A DNA stretch of 64,000 bases from Benincasa hispida (lineage: Eukaryota > Streptophyta > Magnoliopsida > Cucurbitales > Cucurbitaceae). A program made the position numbers and the translations under genes. Positions 8,641-20,888 of the stretch are shown piece after piece. The notes beneath the pieces are model-generated. The model was not told the DNA's origin. It saw only the letters and a program-made list of their open reading frames with translations, and did no database searches. The stretch is from contig NC_052355.1 in the NCBI RefSeq assembly GCF_009727055.1, positions 7,580,283 through 7,644,282 on the forward strand. The letters run 5' to 3'. The first letter of the stretch is position 1, and each line of letters opens with the position of its first letter.

Positions 8641-10783
8641 CCCATGCGTTGAGCACTGCCGAGCCTGCCGAGCGGCCATGCCCATACGTCGATGCCTATG
8701 CAGCGAGTGCCCTGTCAAACACCCCTGCCATGCAGACGAGCAAGCGAGCGATGGCCAGCCTATTCAGCACACCCATACATCGAGCGGCCAGCCTATGCAG
8801 CACACCTATGCGTCGGTGGCCAGCACCATGCGCCCATGCCAAGCAAGCCGTGCGATGCTGCCTAGTGAGCTGTGCGTCAAGGATGGATGGTCACCCTATG
8901 CGTTGGTGATGGCTAGCTCTTACGATGGCTAAGTTGGATTGCGATGGTAGTGAATTGGCATGCTATGCATTGATTATAGGCTATGCATTAAGTATGGACT
9001 ATGCGTTGAACATCCAAGAGTTGGACGCATATAAAAGATGAGATCACTTAAAAAACGTCATCAAACCATGTGTCTTCTTGGGAGGAAAGCCTTAAGCCTT
9101 AAGAATTTGAGGTGGTGGCATCAGATTGGAGGCTCATGCATTGGCAACGTGGGAGGAAGGCACTTAGCTTACGATGATCACAACATTGCGTTGATGGGGT
9201 AAGAAGGAAACACTTGGCCATGCAGCCAAGTAGGTGGTGCCAACTTTGGAGAAGGTTTGGACGCTTATAAATAGGGCCAAAAGACTTCATTTTTAGATCA
9301 AAATTCAAAAATATAGTAAAAAGAGTGGGAGAGTTGAGCAAGCCTTGCGTTGAAGTCAAAATCCATGCGTTGGTCATAGAATTTCAAAGAGGACGCATTG
9401 GACAATGAAGTTTGGAAAGCAGCATCAACTTGGGATTAGGAGTTCTCCCAATTTACTCGTGCGTTTGGGGTGATTCCAAAGCCACCTGAAATCTATGAAA
9501 GTCTAGTTTTCAGGGTAGGGCTGCCGGAGGAAAAAATTCAAGGAATCGGGCTGGAGAATGAGGAAAATACAGAAGGATCGAGCTGTCGGGTAAACTGGGC
9601 CAGTCTTAATGTTTTGATGATTCTGGCCAAACTACGAAGAGTTCTGAGATAATATTTTAGGGTAAGCTTCCTGAGACATTTTAGAACATGTTTGAAGAAA
9701 GAAGTATCTTAAAATAAGGTCTAGAACTATGAGTAATCTAAGCTGATATTTGAATCTGGAATTTAGGGTTCAAAAAGGGAAACCAAGAAAATCTAAGGAA
9801 CTTCGGAAAGGAAAGTTCCTAACCAACTAAGATGAGTGGTTATTGTGTGTTGTATTGCTGATATGAATACTATATATAGGTAAATATATATAGGGAAAAA
9901 TGTTAAATTGGCATGATCAGAGATATATGTTTATCTGATTACTATGCTTGTTAAGATATTGCTTGTATGTTTGTGTTGGAAACTGGAATTGTACCCGGGA
10001 TATATAGTTAACATGCTTGAAAAGGTACTTGGAGGGAAAATATAGTCGGTCAGTCAGTGGAAAATTATAGTTGGTGATGACTGGTGGGAAATATTGTCAA
10101 GTTACCTAAGCATAGCTAGCGGAAAAATAGTCGATGTGCACATTGGCGGGATATAGGGTACAGGGAAAGTTTCCACATAAATTGTTGTTGTCTTAGTATA
10201 CGTGTGAAAGTACTGGGGATGTTTTCATTATGTGATAACCAGCGGTCAAGCTGAGGTTAATTGTTTTAACCAGCGGTCGAGCTGGAGATTGTCTAGCGGT
10301 TTGGCTGGAAAATAATAATGAACTTGTGGTAATGTTCTTGTTGACTATGTATTGCTTTCCCAAAAATATATTTCTATTGACAAAGTTATTTGTTTATCTA
10401 AAGGCCACTATTCACTGGGCTTTATAGCTTATGTATTCCATGTTTTATGTTTTACCCTCCCCCCCCCCCAGGTAGCGAAAGGTGAGGAGTTTCCAGGGTG
10501 CTGCTAAGATCAAGGTCTGCCACGTACCACAGTTACAGCTTCCGGGGGTTTTACAGTTGTTGTTGTAAAACTTTGTTGTTGAGTCTTGAAGTTGTATAAA
10601 ACATTACATTGTTGTAAAATAAAATGGACCTACTTAATCAGTTGGTTGTTGAATTGGTTCATTGGTATCAGAGTTATTTTCTGCAAGAGTTATTATAACA
10701 GTAAATGTAAATGAAAGGGTTAATAACTGCTGTCAATCACGCCCTTTCCCAGGCTCGGAGGTGGTCTGGGGCGGGGTGTGACA

Positions 10784-11398
10784 TTAATCCCATTGGAAGC
10801 AATAAGTTATTTAGGCTCGCGATTCATTAGGCCTGAGATATGTTGCCTAAAAGAATAGTATTGCTCCTATCAACCTAGAGAAAAAATCATATTAAATATT
10901 TGATTAGACGTTGAAAGTCGAACATTTATCCTAGCGTTATCCTAGAACTTAATGCGATTCATTAATTTGTATGGAGTGGATTCGTTTTCCTATGCATGTG
11001 ATTAATTAGGTAATTTAGGATCATTGATTGGGATTCAATCAATTGGGCTAGGTAGTCAATAAACTAAAATCGCATTTAAATAAAATCGACGAACAAAAAA
11101 ATGCGTGGTCAATTCCAATTCCCCTAAGCTAGGTTGTTTCTTTAATTGCATTTCTATCTTTTATTTTCTCGCACTTTATTTTATGCACTTTCAATTATCA
11201 ATCCATACCAACCCTTTCCCCTCCCCTCTATCTCTTTAACTAAAAATGTGCTTCGAGTTGAACTTCCGTGCGTCCCTGAGGTTCGACTTCGAACTTGCCA
11301 CTTGTACTACTAGTTAGATAAGTAGTTCGTTCGGTGATTTATAAATATTATTTATGTAGCAAGGGTTTTATGGGCGACGATAAACTTCGATTCTACCA
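10784..11398 (+). repeat. gypsy element G, 3' LTR, second part
   Basis: It continues the LTR after D1 and ends GATTCTACCA at 11398, the same end as the 5' LTR at 6031. It is followed by ATTAT, which may pair with GTTAT at 2822-2826 as the target-site duplication of G. Confidence 0.8.
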
Positions 11399-11403
11399 AT
11401 TAT

Positions 11404-12367
11404 TTATTTAACAAAATGAAGTGTCATTTTCAAGATTTTGCAATAGTTTATATTGTAATAGTTTTGGTTTTCTCTCCAAATATAGAAAAACATTCAAACA
11501 CCTTAATATTTCGTTGACATTATTTGGTAATTCTCTCTACCAAGGATCAAATATTTGAAAACAAAAATTAGATTTTTAGGAATTTGAAACCACCTAGGTA
11601 TGATTAAGCCCATTCAAAGGTCAATAGAGTTGCTTCAAATGTCTAAGACCAAATCCTTGACAAATCCAACTTCAAAGGTTTTTTGAGACTGTTTGAAACT
11701 ATTGTGTCTGATTTTATTCAAAAATCTTAGGCCCATTGACAATCACTTTCTCAAAGATTAAAAAATAATCCATCATAAATGGGCGAAAAAAATACTTAAG
11801 TTGTTTAAAAGATTAAGGCTTTAGTCAAATAAATTCCTTGCTTAAGCCTTTAAATCCAAAAGCAAATCTTTATAGTGGAAACTTGATGCTTGGGATATGG
11901 AGGAATCGTCAAATAGTGTCTAAGTTTGAATCAATAGTTCGATTTCAATCAGGAATTTGGAATGATATCTAAAAAAAATACTCTAAGTAAAAAAAGGAAT
12001 TGTTGGTAATTAGTTCTTTTGTGTATACAAATTCCAAGGAGAAATATCAATAAGAAATTTACCCATTAAACTTGATTCTGGCATCAAAATTCATACTTGG
12101 ATGTAAAAAATTTTTGTTTGAAACAAATATTGAGCGAGTGAAATAAGAGGGCAATAGCCTCTCCTTCTTCTTCAAAAAGCAAAAGCCCATCCTCTTAAAT
12201 TCAACTCCAGCTTCAATGGATCCTAATCAATATGCTATGGATTTGGTTAGACAATAGAAATTCATTCATGATCTAGAGCAGTGCATAACAACTTGCATCT
12301 TCCACGGAGTCATCCACTTCCACCACTAAGGCCTTCCACCTTTCTTGTAAGGCCACCTACCAATGGT
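11404..12367 (+). pseudogene. endogenous pararetrovirus (Caulimoviridae) RT/RNase H remnant
   Basis: Translation in shifting plus-strand frames shows the later part of a caulimovirid reverse transcriptase: FSPNIEKHFKHLNISL, then RFLGFEIHLGMIKPIQRS, LQRF with LNYVSDFIQNL, and RLKNN. RNase H-like stretches follow to about 12200, then a Ser/Pro-rich linker. The catalytic Y-x-D-D box at the left edge is destroyed and frameshifts occur throughout. No LTR belongs to it. The same fragment appears at 4200-5147, probably as a duplicate by assembly. It is a fossil of a plant DNA virus and cannot make a working enzyme as read here. Confidence 0.8.
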
Positions 12368-12372
12368 GTTAC

Positions 12373-14356
12373 TGTTGGATTGTATGTTCTTAAAACTCAT
12401 AAAGTTAAACATATTCATAATCAATAAAAGATGTTATTGTCATTTATTCAATAAAGTTTTTGTTGAAAATGTAAAATTGCACTTATAAAGACTAAATCCA
12501 TAAACTAATATCCAGGGATATTACATGAATACTTGAACTTTATGTGGAGACTTAAATATTGATCAAGTTCGAGTAAATAGCCAAAGCGGTCTATAAGTAT
12601 ATGAACAAGGTTGGGGTACCTTATTCTTGTAACACTATTGGATACTACCCGCTTTTGTAGATAGTACAAATGATGTGATCCTGAATCGTTCATGTGGAGA
12701 CATGAAAATAGGGCATCATATGCAATGATTTGCATAAGATCGAACCAAGAAATAATCACTCTTACTTTATAATGTTGTTTACCGTTAAGACTGTCTATGT
12801 CAAATATATGACCTAGGTAACTTCAACCTTAATCCTGAGCTAACTATGAACTCCTATTATTTGGGATTATCCTTGAATTGACATAGATGAGGGTTGCTCA
12901 ATAGCGCTGGCTCAATAAGCCTCCCATTTCAGGGGTAAGACTGGGTAGATAGCTAAGGACATAAGGTGTGGTGATGGAATTCACACTTACCCGATTTAGG
13001 GTTAGTAGAAAGGTTGTTCTCTCAAGTAATGAATCCAGGTATTGAACAAGGGGCCCCACCCTCTCATTGGTCGAGAAGGGATTCGGTTTAGTGATTGAAT
13101 CAAAAACCAATTGTTCATTAGAGGATTAGTGGAACTTAAGGAGCAAGATATAATTTCGGGGGTAAAACAACATTTGACTCAGCCGTTATTACAAACTACC
13201 TGTGAAAGGTCGACTTACTAATTATAGTTAAATCAAGTAGACAGAAATATATCTACAGTGAGAAGAGTGCAGCTATCGAGCTATAGTAGTATGACTCGAT
13301 AGTTAATGAATATTAATCAATTTGGTCTAAAGAGTTTAGCCACCTAATCTCAGATTGTTTGAGCTTGTGATCTGTAGGTCCACAAGGTCTCTTTACTAGC
13401 TCGTAAAACATTAACACCTTGGACTAGTGAATTAAGTGATTTCGAAATGTTCAAAATCAAAATTAAGATTTTCAATTTGAAATTTTGAACTTAATATTTT
13501 TAATTTGAAATGTTCAAATTGAATTTAAGATTTTCAATTTGAAGTATTCAAATTTCCAATTAGGGTTTGAATTTGAATTTAATTTCAAATTAGGGTTTCG
13601 ATAATTATATTCAATATAATTGACGTTTAATTTTGTTGAAATTAAACAAAACTAGAGAGATTAAAATATTTAAATATTGATTACATGAAAAGGATTCATA
13701 TTTAAAATTAGGTGTTTTATTAATTTAATATTTGATATTAAATTATTATTTAATTAAATTTGTTTAATTAATTAAAATCAAATTGATTTTCATTTTTCAA
13801 ATTCAATTTTAGAAATTGAATTTTAAATTTGATTAATTTTTTGAATTAAATAAAAAATAGAAATTAATTTAAAAGATAGTGGAATTATCCACAATTTTGG
13901 ATAATTGGGTGTCTTCTTCTCAATCTTAACACCTAGCTCCAATTATTAGTGCCATATGAAGTGGCTTTGGCTGAAATGTTCAGTGGTTGCATGTATGTGA
14001 TACATAAAACCTTCAATTTTCTAAAGAAAAAGTGGATGAAATGCTGGAAATTTAGAATTTCTGGAGATTCTCTCTTTCTCTTTCTAACCTTCTCCAAACT
14101 CTCACTCAGTTCACTTCAAATCAGAGTTCCACCACTCAAATCCAAGACTGAGAATAGTAGAGAAGATACTCTTGGTGGTCTACTATCGATTTGAAGCTCA
14201 AATTCGTGGAGAGCAACTCGGATTTGGAGGATTCTTCAAAAGTATATGTTCTGGAAACTCTTCTATCTTGAAAATCAGTTTTGCATGCTTTTAGAACTCA
14301 AATTAAGTGTACTATTGATTCTGATTGCTTCCGTTATTTGCTCATGCTTTCCATCA
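12373..14356 (+). mobile_element. copia solo LTR S1 with target duplication GTTAC
   Basis: A 1984-bp LTR starts TGTTGGATTGTATG and ends GCTTTCCATCA, flanked by GTTAC at 12368-12372 and 14357-14361. No internal region or primer site is attached. Viral sequence lies on both sides, so the LTR was inserted into the pararetrovirus and later reduced to a solo LTR. The part 13440-13900 is extremely AT-rich. It is related to the other copia LTRs here, sharing the 'first-part' blocks around the CTATAGTATATGAACAAGG region. Confidence 0.85.
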
Positions 14357-14361
14357 GTTAC

Positions 14362-15560
14362 TCAATTGAGGTTTCCTACCTCTCCCTCGCTAAATCAAGA
14401 GTCATCAACTCCGTCTCCTTCAATTTACTTTCAAGTCGTCACGACCGAGAAAAGGTTTGTACCTCGATCGAAAATAAAAACTTATTTTTTAAAAGTCCTT
14501 GGTTACAAATGACCCTATCATTGAATTAGAGTACTAAGGTCTCAAATTAGAAGAGACTATATCAAAGGTTTTCCTTGAAGGCTTCAACTTTGTTATAGAA
14601 GACTTTAAGAAAACCAAAAGGTTCTATGAGTTTATCTTGGTTGACACTAAATCAGTCAAGATTACTCACATTCCAGATAAAAACGATCCCTCTAAGATTG
14701 CTTACTCAAAACTCAAAATATTCATGACCTTGCATCCAACCCACTGGAACTAGAGTATTTATACAGAAAAATTCTTGTCCAAACCATTTGTCCCCTAGAC
14801 GTATTTATACCAAATATCAAAGCCTGGTATAGAGTCATGTGGTTTTCAAATTACAACCATTCATGATTTATTTCCTTTTGCCAAAATGCATACAAAATCA
14901 ATTTCCTATTATGGTTTATTCCATGGTGGAATACATTCGGTATGACGGATGATATCCTTCCAACTCCCTTGCAAGAATTATACTTTTATTTTGCAAGAAC
15001 AATTCAAAAAACTTCCTTTCATAATTCAGTGAGGTTCTCTCTCTATTTTCAAATCCTATGGATTTTATGCTAGAACATCTCATCTAGCTCATATCCTCAA
15101 TTGAAAATGATTACAAAAATCCTTAAAATCAAATGGTGGGACAAATACAACTTCCCATGCCATCACCAAACACATTTACGGAATGGTTCACAGAGAACGA
15201 CTACCTTCAAAATCTCAATTAAAAAAAAACGTAGAGTTTCTTAACTAGAAATCCAAACTTTTAGCAGCACTAGCTCAAACTACATCTAAGATAGATTATC
15301 AAAGAATCCTTGCAGTAGCAGCCTCCACATTGTCTACCTCTTCAATGCCTTCTACACAAGAAGAAGAAAACAATGAGCCAGAATCTGACCTAGAAGACCC
15401 TTATATATTAACGTGCAACGGAGAAAAAACAGAATCAATAAGCACTTTAATCATACATGATTTGAGTTTAAACATGCTTCAAAGTAACATTTACAGAAGA
15501 GAGTTTACTGAACAATACCTTTGAAGTACCTCTTCAAATCCAGATGAAATCCATGTGAAA
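14362..15560 (+). pseudogene. endogenous pararetrovirus, region downstream of RNase H
   Basis: Plus-strand frames give a Ser/Pro-rich start, then FEFxLVDTxSV-like sequence (seen as YEFILVDTKSVKITH near 14625), and LKIKWWDKYNF near 15135. These match the C-terminal part of predicted polyproteins from plant endogenous pararetroviruses in my recollection; I cannot search to confirm. An acidic stretch 15330-15524 (STQEEENNEPESDLEDPY) stays open. Many stops and frameshifts are present. Its place right after the split RT/RNase H fragment supports one original viral insertion cut by S1. Confidence 0.55.
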
Positions 15561-15569
15561 GAGCTTCAA

Positions 15570-17346
15570 CCTTCAAGTAGACAACCACCAAGATCTTCTC
15601 TACTATTCTCTTGCAAGGATTGTATGGTGGAAACACTAAATCGAGCTGGAAGTATATAAGATATGAAGAGGATTTGATAATTTCTACAGAGTTTTTGATG
15701 AAGTTCTTTTAGCCAGGGCATTTATAACACGACCTAAATAAGCCTCGTTTACTGGTATCTGAGCAATTCTTCCCGTTACGTTTCTGATGAAGATCTTAGT
15801 GAGCATAAATCATAATTCAATTCAGCACTTCAATTTATAGAGCTTGGACCATGCAAATACATGGTTTGCATAAAGGACAACTCTTACTTGATTGAGAAAA
15901 TGGAGAAATAAATAAGGTGGCTGAAGATTTAGTGGAGATTTCCAATTTCAAAAATGATTTTCACAAAATGTTTTAAAAAACAAATTATGTAAATTAAACT
16001 TATTTAATTAGTTTTATAAAAATAATTCAAATAATTAATTTTAAAATAAAACTAATTAATTAAACCTTTTAATTAAAAATAATTTAATATCTAATATGAA
16101 ATTAATAAAACTAATCCATCAGAATGAAATTAATTTAATTAATATTTAAATCATATTTAAACATTAATTATTTCTCTAATTTCGTTTAATTTCAATAAAA
16201 TTAAACTTTTAATTGTATCGAATACAATAAATAGAAACCCTAATTGAATTTGAACATTTCAAATTCTAATCCCTAATTTCAAATCTTATCAAGATTACTC
16301 AATTTACTAATCCAAATTATGAGCTAGTAGAGGGAACTTATGGACCTATAAATCATGAGCTCCAATGACTCGTAATTAATTGGTTAACTCTTTAAACTGA
16401 ATTAATCACTATTCGTTAACTACCAAGATATTCCACTATAGCTCGATAGTTGCACTCTTCTCACTATAGATACATTTCTGTCCATTTTAATCATAATCGA
16501 TAAATCAATCCTTCATAGGTTGTTCGTATTTACAGCTGGGTCAAAGATTACCGTTTTACCCCTATAAATACATGTTGCTCCTTAAGCTCCCACTGATCCT
16601 CCATTGGACAATTGATTTATAGTCCAACTTATAAATCATAACCCTCTCTTCCAAGAGAGGGCGGGGCCTCGTTGTATAAGACAAGACATAAAGCTTAAGA
16701 GAACAACCCATCTGCTAACCCTAAATCAGGTAGGAGTAGATTCCATATTACAAAGCTATGTCCCCAGCTATCTATCCGGTCTTATCCCAAAATGGGAGGC
16801 TTATTGAGCAGTACTGTTGGACTACTCTCACTTCTGCAGATCAAAGGATAATCCTGAATAAACAGGAGTTCATAGTTAGCTCAGGATTAAGATCAAGTTA
16901 TCCTAAGTCATTCCGTTTGAGATATTTAGTTTTAATAGTAAACGGTTGTTATAAAGAAACGTGACTATTTTGAGGTCCGGTCTTATGCAAACTCATTGCA
17001 TAAGATGCCCCCACTCACATATCTCTACATGAATGAGTTTTGGATCACATCATTTGTATCAATATACAAAATGAGCCACATCTAATAGTGTCACCAGAAT
17101 GAGATATCCAATCTCATCCGTATACTTATAGACCATTTAGGCTACATACTAAAACTTGATCCATTTTTTATGTCACCACATAAAGTAAAAGTATTCATGT
17201 TATAACCATGGATTAGTTTATTGGATTTTCATAGAAGGATGTAATATCAATAGTAATTTATTAGATAAAAACTCAACAATATTTTTATTGATAAATAGAA
17301 TATGTTAACCACATTTATGAACTGCGAGTTTAGGCCATTCCCAATA
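15570..17346 (-). repeat. 3' LTR of minus-strand copia element U
   Basis: Read on the minus strand it starts TATTGGGAATGGCC just after a polypurine tract and runs to about 15570, where viral sequence resumes. The left boundary is uncertain. It shares blocks with S1 in the opposite orientation, for example the ACTATAGCTCGATAGTTGCACTC region at 16433 and its complement near 13275. S1 and this LTR thus form an inverted pair around the viral fragment. Stretch 15970-16260 is very AT-rich. Confidence 0.7.
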
Positions 17347-17360
17347 ATCTCCCACTTGGA
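17347..17360 (-). promoter_or_regulatory. polypurine tract of copia element U
   Basis: On the minus strand CCAAGTGGGAGAT directly precedes the LTR start, as in the other copia elements of the window. Confidence 0.65.
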
Positions 17361-17479
17361 CTAACACTCTAGTTAGATAAACATATAAAAATATAATGTT
17401 TACAATGTTGAGAAATAAAGAGAGAAAAATACAATAAACTAGAGCATCCAAAATACCCTTTGATATTCCCCCTCTTGCC

Positions 17480-17863
17480 CTAGGTTATGCTCGTAGTCCT
17501 AGTCCAAAACAGGTGGCCCTCAAACACTTTAATCGAAAGGGTCTTCATAAACAGATCAACAAGGTTGTCTTCTGAAGCAATCTGTGTGACTATCACGTCT
17601 CCTCGGTGTACAATCTCTCTGATGAGATGGTACTTTCTTTCGATATGTTTTACACGTTTGTGACTTCTAGGTTCCTTAGAATTAGCAACTGCACCGCTAT
17701 TGTCACAATACAGAGTAATGGGCAGGTGCATATTTGGAACGACTTCCAAATTTATTAAGAACTTGCGGAGCAACATTGCTTCTTTAGCTGCTTCGCATGC
17801 AGCTATATATTCCACTTCCATCGTGGAGTCAGCTATACAACTTTGTCTAATGTTTCTCCACAC
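17480..17863 (-). pseudogene. copia RNase H (element U)
   Basis: A 127-residue open frame contains STMEVEYIAACEAAKEA, LYCDNSGAVANSKEP, KRVKHIERKYHLIREIV and the end motif DLFMKTLS. The catalytic Glu (in MEVEY) and the later Asp (in CDNSGA) of the copia RNase H are both present. The domain would remove the RNA strand during reverse transcription. The frame lacks a true start because it is the tail of a polyprotein. Confidence 0.85.
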
Positions 17864-18990
17864 TATAGCTCCTCCGTTAAGAGTGAAAAAATTGATCCTG
17901 AGGTAGATTTCCTGGAATCTATGTCAGTCTAAAAATCAGAATCAGTTTATCCTATAAGGATCAAATCCTTAGGTCCATACACAAGCTTATAGTTCCTCAT
18001 TCTCCTGAGATACTTGAGGATGTTTTTAACAGCCGTCCAATGCTGTGGCTTGGTTTAGATTGGAACCTACTGACGATTACAACTGCAAAGCATATGTCAG
18101 GACGTGTACACAACATAGCGTACATCAGGCTCCCAACTATTGATGCATATGAAATTCTTTTCATTTCCTCAACTTTTTGAGGTGTCTTAGGAAACTGTTC
18201 CTTTAACAAATGAATTCCATGTCTAAAAGGTAATATACCCTCTTTGGAATTTTGCATATTATATCTTGATAACATTTTGTCAATATAAGATGCCTGAGAT
18301 AGTGTTAAGGTATGTTCTTTCGATTTCGAAAAATCTGAATCCTAACAACATATTGAGCATTTCCCGAATCTTTCATTTGGAATTGTGATGCTAACCATCT
18401 CTTTATGTCAGCAAGGTAACTTGTTTCATTCCCAACGAGCAAGATATCATCAACATAAAGGACCAAGAATGCTACAGTTTTGTTGACTATCTTCTTGTAT
18501 ACACAAGGTTCGGATCGCAGTGTCAAATCTTATATTATAGGATCTAGAAGCTTGTTTCAACCCATAAATGGATCTCTTAAGCTTACAAATCTTTTATTCT
18601 TGGCCCTGCTTAATGAACCCTTATGGTTGAGACATAAAAATACTTTCATCAAGATGTCCATTCAAAAAAGTTGTCTTGACATCCATTTGTCATATCTTAT
18701 AGTCATAATATGCGACAATGGATAAGAGTATTCTTATTGATTTTATCATGGCAACAGGAGAGAAGGTTTCTTCATAGTCAATCCCCTCTCTTTGGGTAAA
18801 ACCTTTTGTCACGAGTCTGGCTTTATAGGTTTGCACCTTGCTAGTTTGGACTCTTTTCCCCTTGTGGATCCATTTATAACCTATAGGTTTAACCTCATGT
18901 GGTTGATCTACACGATCCTAGATAGAATTAAAGTACATAGACTCTGTTTCTACGTCCATAGCTTTCTAAAATATTTCTAGGACGCTACTA
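17864..18990 (-). pseudogene. copia reverse transcriptase (element U), broken
   Basis: Minus-strand pieces in changing frames: upstream MDVK and LNGHL-type sequence (about 18670), RSIYGLKQASR (about 18540-18580), FLVLYVDDILLVGN with the catalytic YVDD (about 18430-18475), QFQMKDSGNAQYV (about 18350-18385), then PFRHGIHLLKEQFPKTPQ and [18 protein letters not shown] (17997-18275). Frameshifts or stops separate the pieces. Upstream sequence is lost before 19092, so gag, protease and integrase of U are absent. Confidence 0.85.
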
Positions 18991-19091
18991 CATGCATTCA
19001 TAAGTTCGACAGTGTATTTCTTGAAGAAATTAATTTAAAGAGATAAAACTTTTCTTCCATTAAATAAAGCTTTAAAATAATAGATTCATAA
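18991..19091. other. unassigned AT-rich stretch
   Basis: Between the last recognisable copia RT bases and the next LTR. No domain or repeat was recognised. Confidence 0.4.
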
Positions 19092-20729
19092 AAACACTAT
19101 TCAGGATACCCCTGGCCCAAATTTAGGATAAATCAAGCAAATATACAAATTAACAAATGAATAAATTAAATAACTATAATTGTAAAATACTCGGCCCTAA
19201 CCAAATCATGTCTAACTAAAAGAAAACCTGAGTGCGAAAGCAAGGCCAAGTCCCAACGATTGAGTGACAGGTTCTTCCTATCATTCGTCGTCTAGTATTT
19301 TCCCTTACCTGAAATACATAAAGAGGAAAAAATGAGTATAAATATACTCAGTAAGCAACCCACTTCTAGGCCCACTAGGTAATCTGTTAGGCTTCCTATC
19401 AAAACTCGAGTGCACAATATGCATCGTAGGCATAGGCATAAGCATAAGAGGCAAACCCAAAGGCACACTTTCGTAAGTAATGACCCCAGAAGGGTACAAT
19501 CATAAGCATGAGCGATGATTCCAAAGGATCACTGAAACATGGATGTAAGGTGTGAACTCGAAGGCTCACAATATGCTATGTGCATAGCTTGATAAAAACA
19601 CTAATAGTCACTGTCAATCTAACATAGTCATAAGCATACAATCATAAACTTAAATCATGCTTAAGAGTTTTCAGAGTAGTCACAAGTTCCATCCGTCATT
19701 CGAACACCACAACAATCATAAACCAACATAATTTTCATGGCATAAACATAAACCCCCATCACCCCCTCAACAACCCAAAACAAGAAGTCATAGCGTTTCA
19801 ATCCAACATACAGAATAAGCCATATAATTAACACCATTTAGGTTTGAGGGCGAACCAACAATAAGTAATACCTTTATATTAGGCTCAAAGATGATAATAA
19901 AATAAACCCATAAGGTAATCTTTCTTCTAACTTTTCCACCTTAGAGTTATGTTTTAGGACAAAGTCAAAATGACCCTAATTGTACCATCTAACCCAAATT
20001 CATTCATAAAAATATTTTAGAAGCCTTAACTTCACTTACTCAAGTAGCAACTTGGTCCAAAACATCCCTTAACTCGCAAGTGATCCAACCTGAACATAAA
20101 CCAACAGTTAAGGGTTAAAACATCCCTTAACTCATGTTGGATGGAAAGGCTTTGGTTAGTAGGGGCGTGTAGTGTGGCTTTGTTTAGAGGCGAGCGTCGT
20201 CGACGGCGTGGCGTGTGCTATTGTCGTCTGGTAGCGGCGCTCGAACGTGAAAAAGGAGAAGAACAGGGAGGGAGGGGGCATCACGATGGAAAAAGAGAAA
20301 ATTTTCTCTCCTCTTTTTTTCTTTCTTTTTGCATTACACACTTAACGAGACAACCCTAATATATAAATAAAATTTCTTTAACCCTAATTTCTCCCAATGT
20401 AAACATAAAATTTCACCCCCCCCCCCCCAAAAAAAAAAAAAAAAAAACATACATAAATAAAATTCTTCACTTCAATCCCAATAATTAAAATTCTGAAAGA
20501 ATTTTAAATCTCCACCAATACTCCAATTAAAACCCAAACGAAATCCGTCCATTCCAAAACCAAAATTAAATCCAATTCTCAATACTTGAAGTAAATTCAT
20601 GTCTTTTACTAAGATTAGATTAAATTGTTTTAACCAAAATAAACAAATTTCAAATCTCAAAAATTTGAAATCCAAACCGGAATAAATCAAGATAAGTAAA
20701 TTCAATTTCTCGAAATTTGGCTTGTTACA
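19092..20729 (-). mobile_element. gypsy (Del-like) LTR D3, minus strand
   Basis: The reverse complement starts TGTAACAAGCCAAATTTCG at 20729 and ends near 19092 with GGGCCAGGGGTATCC, the GC-rich tail typical of chromovirus LTRs. The block ACTCAGTAAGCAACCC (19347) is the complement of the usual 'actgagt' region near such LTR ends. No clear target duplication was found, so the left boundary is approximate. GC-rich promoter-like sequence lies at 20150-20290, with small open frames of no recognised family. A C13 run followed by A19 lies at 20416-20447. Confidence 0.55.
20416..20447. repeat. homopolymer pair, C13 then A19
   Basis: Simple sequence inside D3; length is unreliable in any assembly. 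Confidence 0.95.
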
Positions 20730-20888
20730 TTATCTAAAAGATCAAATCCTGCATATAAAATTACAAAGAAATATACTATTGTGCACAACGATATCACTCT
20801 ACACCGACATGGCAGTAAGTTAAGGTGTATAAGTTTTTCGATGGTTTTCACAAGCTTATGTTTTATCGATATCACCCTACACCAACAT
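20730..20888. repeat. unassigned stretch with a direct 26-bp repeat
   Basis: CGATATCACTCTACACCGAC (about 20789) recurs as CGATATCACCCTACACCAAC (about 20867), each followed by ATGGCA. Otherwise nothing was recognised. Confidence 0.55.

Larger units (their letters stand above)
7968..10783 (+). mobile_element. solo LTR D1 (gypsy, Del/Tekay-like)
   Basis: A 2816-bp insertion starts TGTGAAACCCG and ends GGGGCGGGGTGTGACA, flanked by TTAAT on both sides. The ends and the late 'CACTATTCACTGGG' type stretch fit plant chromovirus LTRs. It is far more GC-rich than its surroundings in 8290-8900. Open frames inside (8295-8909, 8546-8932, 9470-9652) arise from tandem repeats or chance and show no known domain. 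A tRNA-Met-like primer sequence, TGGTATCAGAG, lies inside it at 10663, 110 bases before the end. It could be a decayed two-LTR element, but the tail resembles the end of D2, favouring a solo LTR. Confidence 0.75.

Noticed and set aside
8295..8909. 204-codon open frame as a host or orphan gene
   Set aside because: It is produced by in-frame minisatellites (33-bp unit) inside a solo LTR; other frames over the same bases are open too.
14246..14529. Two overlapping frames as a gene spanning 14246-14529
   Set aside because: They cross the end of solo LTR S1 (14356) into viral sequence, so the left half is LTR and the right half viral remnant.
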